From positions 1-64,000 of the forward strand of contig CAMBFI010000004.1 of NCBI GenBank assembly GCA_945865935.1: a stretch of 64,000 nt of DNA. Reading direction: 5' to 3'. Within the stretch, counting starts at the first letter, position 1. Each line of letters begins with the position of its first letter. The notes under the pieces are model-generated. The model made no database searches. It worked only from the letters and a program-made list of their open reading frames with translations, and was not told the origin of the DNA. The position numbers and the translations under genes were made by a program. Origin of the DNA: Bordetella parapertussis. Its GTDB lineage: Bacteria; Pseudomonadota; Gammaproteobacteria; Burkholderiales; Burkholderiaceae_B. Shown here one piece after another: positions 50,272 to 58,681 of the stretch.

Positions 50272-51147
50272 ATGAACAAACCCAGCCCAGAATTTGATAG
50301 CCTGTTGCCACCGCTCACACTCAATCGCCGTGGATTCTTGGCGACCTCACTGATGAGCGGCTTCACGCTCGCTGCTGGCCCCGTGATGGCGCAGACCGTG
50401 ATCACGACCGACACCAATGGCCTGACCGCGGGCGAAGTCAAAATCCCCGTCGCAGACGGCACCATTCCTGCCTACCGTGCAGCCCCTGCTGGCAAGACGA
50501 ATCTCGGCACCATTTTGGTTGTGCAAGAAATTTTCGGTGTGCATGAGCACATCAAAGATGTTTGCCGCCGTTTCGCAAAACTGGGTTACCTCGCAATTGC
50601 GCCCGAGATGTACGCGCGTCAAGGTGATCCATCAAAATTCACAGAGAACGCCAAGATCTTTTCCGAGATCGTCAACAAAGTGCCTGATGCACAAGTCATG
50701 AGCGATCTGGATGCAACGGCTAAGTGGGCTGCTGCAAACGGTGGCGATCCTAAGCGCTTGGCGATCACCGGCTTTTGCTGGGGCGGCCGCATCGTCTGGC
50801 TGTATTCCGCACACAACCCAAATCTGAAAGCAGGCGTAGCCTGGTACGGTCGTTTGGTGGGCGATAAAGACGCACTGCGTACTTCGCAGCCGGTTGAGAT
50901 CGCTGGGCAGATGAAAGCGCCCGTGCTTGGCTTGTACGGTGGCAAAGACACTGGTATTCCTGTGGCAACCGTTGATCAAATGAAGACCGCTCTGACGAGC
51001 GGCTCAGCAGCCGCCAAGGCGTCGAGCTTCATTGTGTATCCCGAAGCGCCGCACGCTTTTTATGCCGACTACCGACCCAGTTTCCGCGCCGCCGAAGCCA
51101 AAGAGGCTTGGGAGCAAGCGCAGGCCTGGTTTAAAAAACATCTTTAA
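50272..51147 (+). CDS. Dienelactone hydrolase-family protein, exported by Tat
   Basis: 291 residues. Twin-arginine signal [15 protein letters not shown] at residues 17-31 with cleavage near residue 41 (VMAQ). The alpha/beta-hydrolase fold includes [20 protein letters not shown]. Its nucleophile is Cys169 in TGFCWGGR, as in dienelactone hydrolases. The acid is in GGKDTGIP and the base in PEAPHAF. The role is probably periplasmic hydrolysis of a lactone or ester. A Rid protein follows after 18 bp. Confidence 0.92.
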   Translation: MNKPSPEFDSLLPPLTLNRRGFLATSLMSGFTLAAGPVMAQTVITTDTNGLTAGEVKIPVADGTIPAYRAAPAGKTNLGTILVVQEIFGVHEHIKDVCRRFAKLGYLAIAPEMYARQGDPSKFTENAKIFSEIVNKVPDAQVMSDLDATAKWAAANGGDPKRLAITGFCWGGRIVWLYSAHNPNLKAGVAWYGRLVGDKDALRTSQPVEIAGQMKAPVLGLYGGKDTGIPVATVDQMKTALTSGSAAAKASSFIVYPEAPHAFYADYRPSFRAAEAKEAWEQAQAWFKKHL

Positions 51148-51165
51148 TTCACAAGGAGTAACAAT

Positions 51166-51522
51166 ATGGGTGCAATTACCCGCATCGATTCTAACGAGCG
51201 TTTGAGCCGTGTCGTGATTCACGGCGATACGGTCTATGTTGCAGGGATTACCGCGAGCGTGAAAGGCGACATCGTCGCGCAGACGCGCGATGTGTTTGCA
51301 AAGATCGATGGTCACTTGGCCAGTGCTGGCACTGACAAACATCATTTGCTCACCGTGCAAATCTGGCTCAAAGATATCACCAACGACTTTGCAGGCATGA
51401 ACTCGGTGTGGGCCGAATGGGCACCAAAGAATGCGTTGCCGACGCGCGCAACGGGCGAAGTTAAATTGGCTGCACCGGACTTGTTGGTTGAGGTCATTGT
51501 TTCCGCTGCAAAAAAAGTCTAA
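51166..51522 (+). CDS. Rid-family (YjgF/YER057c/UK114) protein
   Basis: 118 residues. Rid proteins remove reactive enamine/imine intermediates. The segment VYVAGITASVKGDIVAQTRD, the HHLLTVQIWLKDITNDFAGMNSVW block and the catalytic-type Arg in LPTRATGEVKLAAPDLLVEV are present. AGGAG precedes the ATG. It is co-oriented with the hydrolase and flavoprotein genes, so a shared operon is likely. Confidence 0.93.
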   Translation: MGAITRIDSNERLSRVVIHGDTVYVAGITASVKGDIVAQTRDVFAKIDGHLASAGTDKHHLLTVQIWLKDITNDFAGMNSVWAEWAPKNALPTRATGEVKLAAPDLLVEVIVSAAKKV

Positions 51523-51545
51523 GAGCATTCAAGCCCGGAGAAGTT

Positions 51546-52784
51546 TTGTTAACAGTTGCCGTAATCGGAGCCGGGCCCGCAGGACTGATGGCAGCAGAAG
51601 GTTTGGCCGAGCACGGTTTCAAAGTGCAGGTCTATGAAGCCAAGCCTTCTGCAGGACGCAAGTTTTTAATGGCAGGTCGAGGTGGGTTGAACATCACCCA
51701 CTCCGAATCTGCCGAATTATTTGTGTCGCGCTATGCCGAGCGTGCACCGCAGATGGCTGCTTTGTTAGCCTCGTTCGATGCCGACGCCTTGCGTGCCTGG
51801 GTGCACGCACTAAATATCGATACCTTTGTCGGCAGCTCTGGCCGTGTTTTTCCGGCCGAGATGAAAGCTGCCCCCTTGTTGCGTGCGTGGATGTATCGCC
51901 TGCGTGGCCAAGGCGTGCAGTTTTATATGCGGCACCGCTGGCTTGGGTGGGATGCAGATCACGCACTGCGCTTTGATACACCCAAAGGTGAAATCTCCAT
52001 CACACCCGATGCCACGGTTTTGGCGCTGGGGGGTGGAAGTTGGGCCAAGCTCGGTTCAGACGGGGCATGGTGGCCGTGGTTAAAGGAACAAGGCGTGGCG
52101 CTTGCGCCGCTTTTGCCAAGCAACGGCGGCTTTGAGACCAACTGGTCGCAACACTTTATCGACAAGTGTGCGGGTCAGCCACTTAAGACGGCCTCGTTTT
52201 GGGTGGAGGGCGCTGGAGGTTCGGACGCAGCATTACGTGGCGAATGCATGATCACGCAATATGGCCTAGAAGGTGGGGCTGTCTACACGCTGTCGGCCGC
52301 CTTGCGCACCCAGATCCTGCAATGCGGCGCAGCGACTCTCTATATTGATCTCTTGCCTGATCACAGCGCCGAAAAAGTATTTGAGGAAGTCTTGCGTGGT
52401 CGGGGTACGCGCTCGATGTCGTCGCACTTGCGCTCCCGACTTGGCATTCAGGGAGTCAAGGCCACCCTGTTGCGCGAATGCTTACCTGCCGGAGCGTTCG
52501 ATCATCCTTCGGCGCTCGCCGCTGGAATCAAAGCCCTGCCCATCACCCTGCAGGCGTGCCGCCCCCTGGACGAGGCGATCAGCACCGCCGGTGGCGTGAT
52601 GTTTGAAGGCTTGACTGAGCACTTAATGATTTCAACCATGCCAGGCGTGTTCGTCGCAGGCGAAATGCTCGACTGGGAAGCGCCAACGGGCGGGTACTTG
52701 CTCAACGGCGTCATGGCTGCTGGGCACGCTGCCGCGCAGGGTGCTGCAGCGTGGCTTCAGGAGCGTGATTGCAACACGATATAG
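51546..52784 (+). CDS. HI0933-type FAD-binding flavoprotein (TIGR03862-like)
   Basis: 412 residues starting with a TTG after GGAGAAG, reading MLTVAVIGAGPAGLMAAEGL. The dinucleotide motif GAGPAG is at residues 8-13, followed by KFLMAGRGGLNITHSE. The end has PGVFVAGEMLDWEAPTGGYL typical of this group. The biochemical role of the family is not well settled. Its 3' end overlaps the minus-strand MNT gene by 28 bp. Confidence 0.9.
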   Translation: MLTVAVIGAGPAGLMAAEGLAEHGFKVQVYEAKPSAGRKFLMAGRGGLNITHSESAELFVSRYAERAPQMAALLASFDADALRAWVHALNIDTFVGSSGRVFPAEMKAAPLLRAWMYRLRGQGVQFYMRHRWLGWDADHALRFDTPKGEISITPDATVLALGGGSWAKLGSDGAWWPWLKEQGVALAPLLPSNGGFETNWSQHFIDKCAGQPLKTASFWVEGAGGSDAALRGECMITQYGLEGGAVYTLSAALRTQILQCGAATLYIDLLPDHSAEKVFEEVLRGRGTRSMSSHLRSRLGIQGVKATLLRECLPAGAFDHPSALAAGIKALPITLQACRPLDEAISTAGGVMFEGLTEHLMISTMPGVFVAGEMLDWEAPTGGYLLNGVMAAGHAAAQGAAAWLQERDCNTI

Positions 52785-53074
52785 TGTTGGGCGATCAGCT
52801 TGCGAAACGAATCGCTCGTTGTTGCCCAATCCACAATGTCGACCTTACAGGTGAGCGCTGATTCTGACAGCTCTTCTGAAAGAGCCGCCAAGATACTGAG
52901 CGGAACAGGCAGATCGCCGACGACAGCAATGTCTAAGTCAGAGAAGGGCTTGTGTTTGCCATTGGTGCGTGAGCCGAAGGCCCACACCTCATGATTTGGG
53001 ATGTGTCGCAGCAAGGCGGCCAGGACAATTTCCTTTTCGCGATCTGAAAGCGCAAGCACAGGTAATTCGCTCAC
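52757..53074 (-). CDS. MNT-type nucleotidyltransferase antitoxin
   Basis: 105 residues, minimal nucleotidyltransferase. The catalytic signature Gly34-Ser35 (WAFGSRTNGKHKPFSDLDIA) with Asp46 and Asp48 is present. In HEPN-MNT systems it AMPylates or neutralises the HEPN toxin. It overlaps the HEPN gene start by 4 bp and the flavoprotein 3' end by 28 bp. Confidence 0.85.
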   Translation of the reverse strand: MSELPVLALSDREKEIVLAALLRHIPNHEVWAFGSRTNGKHKPFSDLDIAVVGDLPVPLSILAALSEELSESALTCKVDIVDWATTSDSFRKLIAQHYIVLQSRS

Positions 53075-53481
53075 GCGATACGTACCGTCAAGTTTGCTAG
53101 AAGTGTTTGCGCCTCAGCTAAAAAATTTGGTATTGCTTTGACGACTTCAATGGCAATATTCTCGTCATAGGTGTGGCTGGTCTTACTGCGCATATCGCGA
53201 TAGGTTCGCCAGTTTGTCCAGTCGCCTGCTAGAAGGCCTTGCTCATTCGCTGTCCGTATTAGATCCGCAAAAGGCATGGCGTCGAAGGCGCTTGGTGTGG
53301 CCGAGCTCATCTCCAGATACCGCTTGAGCATCTTGTGGCTGATTTCGTAGGTAAATTCGAACCGCTGTATCAGCCCATCGCGCAATTGAGCGTCGGAAAG
53401 GTTCGCGCGATAGCGCGTCAGCCCCTCGTCTAATTTGCCGACGGCGTTTGCTAACGAAGAAAGGTCAAGCGCGATGGCCAT
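53071..53481 (-). CDS. HEPN-domain toxin (HI0074-like)
   Basis: 136 residues, all-helical. The ribonuclease-type motif RxxxxH is Arg98-SKTS-His103 (RDMRSKTSHTYDEN). Its first helix and RFEFTYEISHKMLKRYLEM match HI0074-type substrate-binding HEPN proteins. It is the first gene of the HEPN-MNT pair on the minus strand and overlaps its partner by 4 bp. Confidence 0.86.
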   Translation of the reverse strand: MAIALDLSSLANAVGKLDEGLTRYRANLSDAQLRDGLIQRFEFTYEISHKMLKRYLEMSSATPSAFDAMPFADLIRTANEQGLLAGDWTNWRTYRDMRSKTSHTYDENIAIEVVKAIPNFLAEAQTLLANLTVRIA

Positions 53482-53561
53482 AGATGATCACGGGTGCGTG
53501 TTTGAGTTCAAGATTGATTTTAAGTCAGTATTGGATCTTGAGCGCCTTATTCGTTTTTCGC

Positions 53562-54371
53562 CTAATCGCCGTCTTCCATCGTTAGAAGCGTAGGCTGAAT
53601 TTGCTCGATTGCTTTGGTAATGCAAGAGATCGCGAGGTCGCTGCGACCTTTGTCCATGCGTTGGCTTAGCGTGGCCACGCTGATGGCGGCCACGGGGTGA
53701 TTGCTTTTATCGAAGATCGGGAATGCGATGGTGCGCACGCCGGGTAACTCAATCACATCGCTAATGACATGGCCGCGCGCGCGCGCACGCGCAATGACCT
53801 TGCGGGCCTCCGCTTCGGAATAGTTCGGAAACTTCTCGGCGCAACGCTCTTTGTTGATGCTCAGAATGCGTTCGATTTCGTTGTCGTCCAAAAAGCTCAG
53901 AATCGCTAACGCACCGCCACCGATATTCAGTGGCCGTCTGCGCCCAACTTCCAATACAAAAACCTTGATGGGGAACGCACCCTCTGCGCGGTCAATACAG
54001 ACCCCATCAAAACCCGCACGCGTCGTCAGAAAAACCGTATCGCCGGTCGTTTGTGCAATTTGCTGGAGATGCGCGTGGCATAAGTCGCGCATATTTGTGC
54101 GTGGGCTTGCCGCAAGCCCCATTTCATAGATCATGCTGCCTAGAAAATATCGCTTGGTTGTTTCGTCCTGACGAATCAAGCCCTCAGAGACGAGTCCCTG
54201 CAAAATGCGGTGGGCGGTTGGGCGCTCGATATTGACTTCAGTGCAAAGATCAATCAAGCGGGCGCCCAGGCGGTTACGTGCCGATACACTGCGCAACAAG
54301 GCGGCGACCCGTTGCACAACTTGCGTGCCCGATTTGATGGCGGCTGTCGGCGTAGTCATTTGATGGTTCAT
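53562..54371 (-). CDS. IclR-family transcriptional regulator
   Basis: 269 residues. The amino-terminal winged helix is seen as ARLIDLCTEVNIERPTAHRI then LQGLVSEGLIR. The effector domain follows, with GDTVFLTTRAGFDGVCIDRA and VRTIAFPIFDKSNHPVAAIS. The ATG at 54371 lies just beside a 9-bp palindromic operator, indicating autoregulation. It is divergent from msrC and the GMC oxidoreductase genes, and its target may be that cluster. Ligand unknown. Confidence 0.92.
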   Translation of the reverse strand: MNHQMTTPTAAIKSGTQVVQRVAALLRSVSARNRLGARLIDLCTEVNIERPTAHRILQGLVSEGLIRQDETTKRYFLGSMIYEMGLAASPRTNMRDLCHAHLQQIAQTTGDTVFLTTRAGFDGVCIDRAEGAFPIKVFVLEVGRRRPLNIGGGALAILSFLDDNEIERILSINKERCAEKFPNYSEAEARKVIARARARGHVISDVIELPGVRTIAFPIFDKSNHPVAAISVATLSQRMDKGRSDLAISCITKAIEQIQPTLLTMEDGD

Positions 54372-54372
54372 T

Positions 54373-54396
54373 ATATGGACTGATATTAGTCCATAT
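54373..54396. promoter_or_regulatory. Palindromic IclR operator
   Basis: ATATGGACT (54373-54381) and AGTCCATAT (54388-54396) are perfect 9-bp arms around GATATT. It begins 2 bp before the IclR start codon (on the minus strand), so binding would overlap the promoter or early message. A half-site TTGGACT lies upstream of the antiporter gene at 57243. Confidence 0.75.
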
Positions 54397-54526
54397 TATG
54401 GCCTTCCACAGGCCCGCTGTCCAACCCCGCCTGCGCAATCGAGTCATCGGCCCTCTAGGTTGAACCGCGTGCGCGACCGCCCTTCGCTAAAATAGACCCC
54501 ATCACCAATCACCCTCGGTCCCCTTC

Positions 54527-55018
54527 ATGTTCGCAACTGCATCGTTGGCGCATTTGTCCAAGACAGAGCAATACCGCCTTCTTGCCCAGCAGGCGGGCGC
54601 CTTGATGGCCGGTGAGACAGATCGTGTCGCTAACGCGGCCAATATGGCGGCGCTCGTGATGCACTCGCTCAGTGATCTGAACTGGGCCGGTTTCTATTTT
54701 TATGATGGGACTGAGCTCGTACTCGGCCCGTTTCAAGGTAAACCCGCTTGTTTGCGCATTCCGCTCAACAAAGGTGTTTGTGGCGCGGCCGCGACGACCC
54801 GTCAGGCGCAGTGTGTTGCGGATGTCCATGCGTTTCCTGGCCATATCGCCTGCGATGCGGCCTCACGGTCCGAGCTGGTGATTCCTCTTTTCTGGCAAGA
54901 GCGGCTAGTTGGGGTGTGGGATCTAGATAGCCCAGTTCCTGCAAGGTTTGACGCAGAAGATCAGGCAGGGATGCAAGTCTTGTGCGATATTTACATGCAC
55001 GCGGTTTATAAAAAATAA
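54527..55018 (+). CDS. msrC: Free methionine-(R)-sulfoxide reductase (GAF domain)
   Basis: 163 residues. The GAF fold includes LNWAGFYFYDGTELVLGPFQ and the family Cys residues: Cys75 (KPACLRIPL), Cys85 (KGVCGAAA) and Cys109 (IACD). Spacings 10 and 24 equal those of the known fRMsr catalytic set (84/94/118). The enzyme reduces free methionine R-sulfoxide. It is placed between IclR and the GMC oxidoreductase genes, with 18 bp to the latter. Confidence 0.94.
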   Translation: MFATASLAHLSKTEQYRLLAQQAGALMAGETDRVANAANMAALVMHSLSDLNWAGFYFYDGTELVLGPFQGKPACLRIPLNKGVCGAAATTRQAQCVADVHAFPGHIACDAASRSELVIPLFWQERLVGVWDLDSPVPARFDAEDQAGMQVLCDIYMHAVYKK

Positions 55019-55036
55019 ATAAGAGCAGACAACATC

Positions 55037-56647
55037 ATGACAACACCCCATTCGCTCGATTTTGATTACGTCATTGTTGGCGCGGGTTCCGCTGGTTGTG
55101 TGTTGGCGAATCGCCTATCAGCGAACCCCAACAATCGTGTCCTGTTGCTTGAGGCAGGTGGTCAAGATGATTGGCACTGGATTCATATACCCGTGGGCTA
55201 CTTGTATTGCATCGGCAACCCGCGGACCGACTGGTGTTATCGCACCAAGGCTGATCCAGGACTGAATGGTCGTGAGCTCGGCTATCCGCGCGGCCGTGTC
55301 CTGGGAGGGTGCTCGTCGATCAACGGCATGATTTATATGCGTGGCCAGAGCGCGGATTACGACGGTTGGGAAGCCCAAGGCAACCCTGGCTGGGGCTGGA
55401 AAGACTTGCTACCCCTTTACAAGGGCATGGAAAATCACCACGGCGGCGAAAGCGAATTCCATGGCGCCGGTGGCGAGTGGCGTGTCGAACCCGCGCGCTT
55501 GTCGTGGGAGATCCTCGATGCGTTTCGCGATGCAGCCAATCAGGCAGGTATCCCCTCCACCGCAGACTTTAATTGTGGGGATAACGAAGGTGCCAGCTAC
55601 TTTGAGGTCAATCAACGTTCCGGTTTTCGTTGGAGTGCATCGAAGGCGTATTTGCGCCCCATTAAGCACCGTACAAACTTGACCGTACTGACGGGCGCAC
55701 GCACCACCAAACTCGAATTTGAAGGCAAGCGCTGCACGGGTGTGCAGTTTCTGAAAGACGGCGAGCAGCACATCGCACGTGCACATCGCGAGGTCGTGAT
55801 GGCCGCAGGTGCAATCGGTACGCCACAACTATTGCAAGCGTCGGGCGTTGGCCCTGCCGCGTTGCTTGGCTCGTTGGGTATTCCCGCCGTGCATACGTTA
55901 AAAGGGGTTGGCCAAAACCTGCAAGACCACTTGCAGTTGCGCATGATCTATCGCGTGCAAGGCACACGCACTCTTAATACGCTTGCGAATTCGTGGTGGG
56001 GCAAGGCCATGATCGGGCTCGAATACATGCTGACTCGTCGCGGCCCGATGAGTATGGCGCCGTCACAACTAGGTGTCTTTGCAAAATCCGGACCCGAACA
56101 AACACGTGCCAATGTGGAATATCACGTGCAGCCCTTGTCGCTCGAGCGCTTTGGTGAGCCTCTGCATAGTTTTCCTGCCTTTACCGCGTCAATCTGTAAC
56201 GTGCGACCAACCAGTCGTGGGCATGTCAATATCACCTCGCCCGATACCGCCCAACACCCTGAGATCCTCGCGAACTATTTGTCGACACCTGAAGATCGCC
56301 ATGTTGCGGCCGATAGCATACGCTTAACGCGACGCATCGTTGGTCAATCGGCGCTCGCACGTTTTAAGCCCGAAGAGGTCAAGCCCGGTATCACCGAGGA
56401 CACAGAAGAAGCGCTCGCTAAAGCCGCAGGTGAAATCGGCACAACGATTTTTCATCCCGTAGGCACTTGTAAGATGGGTCAAGATTCGATGGCTGTCGTG
56501 GACGCAAACTTGCGTGTGTACGGCATTCAAGGCTTGCGCGTGGCGGATGCCTCGATCATGCCAACGATTACCTCGGGCAACACCAATTCGCCGACAATGG
56601 TGATCGCTGAAAAAGCCGCGCAGATGATTTTGGCGCAAGCAAACTAA
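55037..56647 (+). CDS. GMC-family FAD-dependent oxidoreductase (choline/alcohol dehydrogenase-like)
   Basis: 536 residues. The Rossmann FAD motif YVIVGAGSAGCVLANRLS is at residues about 11-28. The GMC signature segments RGRVLGGCSSINGMIYMRGQ and GAIGTPQLLQASGVGPAALL are present. The active-site His is in HPVGTCKMGQDSMAVVD. These flavoproteins oxidise alcohols such as choline or polyethylene glycol. It is co-oriented with msrC. Its stop (TAA 56645-56647) overlaps the convergent lyase stop. Confidence 0.93.
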   Translation: MTTPHSLDFDYVIVGAGSAGCVLANRLSANPNNRVLLLEAGGQDDWHWIHIPVGYLYCIGNPRTDWCYRTKADPGLNGRELGYPRGRVLGGCSSINGMIYMRGQSADYDGWEAQGNPGWGWKDLLPLYKGMENHHGGESEFHGAGGEWRVEPARLSWEILDAFRDAANQAGIPSTADFNCGDNEGASYFEVNQRSGFRWSASKAYLRPIKHRTNLTVLTGARTTKLEFEGKRCTGVQFLKDGEQHIARAHREVVMAAGAIGTPQLLQASGVGPAALLGSLGIPAVHTLKGVGQNLQDHLQLRMIYRVQGTRTLNTLANSWWGKAMIGLEYMLTRRGPMSMAPSQLGVFAKSGPEQTRANVEYHVQPLSLERFGEPLHSFPAFTASICNVRPTSRGHVNITSPDTAQHPEILANYLSTPEDRHVAADSIRLTRRIVGQSALARFKPEEVKPGITEDTEEALAKAAGEIGTTIFHPVGTCKMGQDSMAVVDANLRVYGIQGLRVADASIMPTITSGNTNSPTMVIAEKAAQMILAQAN

Positions 56648-57156
56648 GCGCGTCGAATTTCAACAGGCTGGTTTAACGCTTGGATTTCGCAGTCCACCAC
56701 CGGCGCTCGTCGCTCGAGCACCACGAAGTCGCCATCGCGCTGTGACAACAGCGGGTGATGCCACGTCGCGGGCTTAAACGTTACCCCGCATGAGCCATCG
56801 ATCCAGAAGGCAGCGATTGAGCTCTCTAGTGGAGTCTTGCCGCCCGTGCTCGGATCGCCGAGCGCCACGACTACAACGAACGGCACCCCGGCAAGCGGAA
56901 TAAAGGATTGGCTGCCCACACAATGTCGCTCGAGCTCCATCGCGGTAAACGGCAGAGGGTTGGCGCGTGCGCGGTAAAGATTTAAAGAAGGCTCACCGCC
57001 ATGCGCGGTCAGGACGGGATCGCCGAGTGCGATTTTTTCACTGGTGCCACCATTAATAAACAAACCGCTCGCGATCTCGCCGCCCAAGATATCGCCAAAG
57101 GGGGCAAACGCGTATTGGGTCAGTGCTTGGACAACAAGTGATCGGGGGGATGACAT
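56644..57156 (-). CDS. allA: Ureidoglycolate lyase-like protein (AllA family)
   Basis: 170 residues from the ATG at 57156. The fold is a small cupin: LNLYRARANPLPFTAMELERHC, SQSFIPLAGVPFVVVVALGDP and TFKPATWHHPLLSQRDGDFVVLER. AllA releases urea from ureidoglycolate in allantoin use. No other allantoin genes are nearby, so the substrate assignment is tentative. It ends on overlapping stop codons with the GMC gene. Confidence 0.85.
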   Translation of the reverse strand: MSSPRSLVVQALTQYAFAPFGDILGGEIASGLFINGGTSEKIALGDPVLTAHGGEPSLNLYRARANPLPFTAMELERHCVGSQSFIPLAGVPFVVVVALGDPSTGGKTPLESSIAAFWIDGSCGVTFKPATWHHPLLSQRDGDFVVLERRAPVVDCEIQALNQPVEIRRA

Positions 57157-57341
57157 TGCACAATTGTAAAAAGACAAAGACACCACAGCATCATCCAGAA
57201 ACAATTGGCTGTCAATCCTTACATCTCGATACCTATGGCGATTGGACTGTGATTTACCTCAAGCCTACGGTATAGTCGAAAAATCGTGTGTACTGAGTGC
57301 ATGCTCTGGTTAGCCCTGTTTATTTCTTTAGAGATCACCTT

Positions 57342-58613
57342 ATGAACGTTCCCCACTCCGTCCAAATTATTGCGACCGTTCTATTCGCAATCGCGGTGAT
57401 CCATACCTTTACGGTTCCTGTGTTCGCCAAGCTTGCACACAAAAATGGACCCCATGCCGGACTATGGCATTTTTTAGCCGAGGTCGAAGCGGTTTTTGGT
57501 GTGTGGGCCTTTGTACTCATCGTGGTGATGGCGATGATGGCGGGTACGACGACCATGATCGAGTATGTAGATACCCGCAACTTCACTGAGCCACTTTTTG
57601 TCTTTGCCATTATGGTGGTTGCAGCGAGCCGGCCCATTATTGAGCTGGTGAACGGCATGGTACGCGGGTTGGCCCGCATGATTCCGGTGCAGCGTCAGTT
57701 GGCAACATTTTTTGTTGTGTTGACTTTTGTGCCGCTTGCGGGCTCGCTCATTACAGAGCCTGCCGCCATGACGCTCGCCGCCCTCTTGTTGCGTGATGGC
57801 TATTTCAAGCGACCCGGCCACACAGGCTTCAAATACATGGCGCTCGGAGTGTTGTTTGTTAACGTGTCGATTGGAGGGGTCCTGAGCGCCTACGCAGCAC
57901 CACCGGTGTTGATGGTTGCCCAAACGTTTGGTTGGGACTCCATGTATATGCTGACGAATTTTGGATGGCGTGCGGCCGCAGCCGTTGCACTCAATGCGTT
58001 GATTTTGACAATCATTAATCGCAAAGTGCTCTTGAGTGGTGAAGTCGAAACGCATCACGGCGTGACAGAAGATGTGCCGTCGCGCGTCCCCGTGATCACG
58101 TCCTTGATTCACGTCGCGTTCCTCGCGGGCATAGTCGTGTTTGCGCATCACCCCGGTATATTCATGGGCCTGCTTATTTTGTTCATTGGCTTTTGTGAAG
58201 CCTATAAGCGCTACCAATCGCGCTTGATGATCAAGGAAGGCCTGATGGTGGGCTTCTTTTTAGCAGGACTTGTGGTGTTGGGTGGTTTGCAGAAGTGGTG
58301 GTTACAAGATTTGCTCGGCAGCCTTTCGCCGATTGTTTTGTTCTGGGGGGCGACGGCGCTTACGGCCATTACAGACAATGCTGCCTTGACCTATCTTGGG
58401 TCGTTGGTTGAAGGGACTTCCGAAGCGTGGCGTTACATGCTCGTGGCGGGCGCTGTGACAGGTGGCGGCTTGACGGTGATTGCTAACGCACCTAATCCCG
58501 CAGGCTTTTCGATTTTGAAGCCGAGCTTTCCAGACGAAACTATTTCACCCGGGCCTTTGTTTTTAGCGGCCTCGATCCCAACGCTGATCGCAGCGACTTT
58601 CTTTTTGCTTTGA
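57342..58613 (+). CDS. Putative Na+/H+ antiporter family membrane protein
   Basis: 423 residues from the ATG at 57342. About 11 hydrophobic segments. VFAKLAHKNGPHAGLWHFLAEVEAVFG and GATALTAITDNAALTYLGSL match the putative Na+/H+ antiporter family (PF07399-like). An Asp-Asn pair in ITDNAALTYL may be the ion site. Ion specificity is unproven. It is upstream of the amidase with 68 bp between. Confidence 0.88.
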   Translation: MNVPHSVQIIATVLFAIAVIHTFTVPVFAKLAHKNGPHAGLWHFLAEVEAVFGVWAFVLIVVMAMMAGTTTMIEYVDTRNFTEPLFVFAIMVVAASRPIIELVNGMVRGLARMIPVQRQLATFFVVLTFVPLAGSLITEPAAMTLAALLLRDGYFKRPGHTGFKYMALGVLFVNVSIGGVLSAYAAPPVLMVAQTFGWDSMYMLTNFGWRAAAAVALNALILTIINRKVLLSGEVETHHGVTEDVPSRVPVITSLIHVAFLAGIVVFAHHPGIFMGLLILFIGFCEAYKRYQSRLMIKEGLMVGFFLAGLVVLGGLQKWWLQDLLGSLSPIVLFWGATALTAITDNAALTYLGSLVEGTSEAWRYMLVAGAVTGGGLTVIANAPNPAGFSILKPSFPDETISPGPLFLAASIPTLIAATFFLL

Positions 58614-58627
58614 TTTTTATAGAACGA

Positions 58628-58663
58628 TCACGCGCACCTTGCGCGTGACTTGTGCGTGACTTG
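58628..58663. repeat. Hairpin plus tandem direct repeat between antiporter and amidase genes
   Basis: TCACGCGCA (58628-58636) and TGCGCGTGA (58640-58648) form a perfect 9-bp stem with a 3-nt loop. The 10-bp GCGTGACTTG occurs twice, 58643-58652 and 58654-58663. No T tract follows. It could be a transcript-stabilising hairpin or a regulator site. Confidence 0.5.
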
Positions 58664-58681
58664 AATCTTACGGAGCCCGAC

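Noticed and set aside
57243-57260. Second full IclR operator upstream of the antiporter
   Set aside because: Only the left half TTGGACT matches; the right arm is absent, so it is kept only as a possible half-site.
57474-58217. Open frame of 247 codons on the minus strand inside the antiporter gene
   Set aside because: His- and Arg-rich translation typical of a reversed membrane protein gene; no family.
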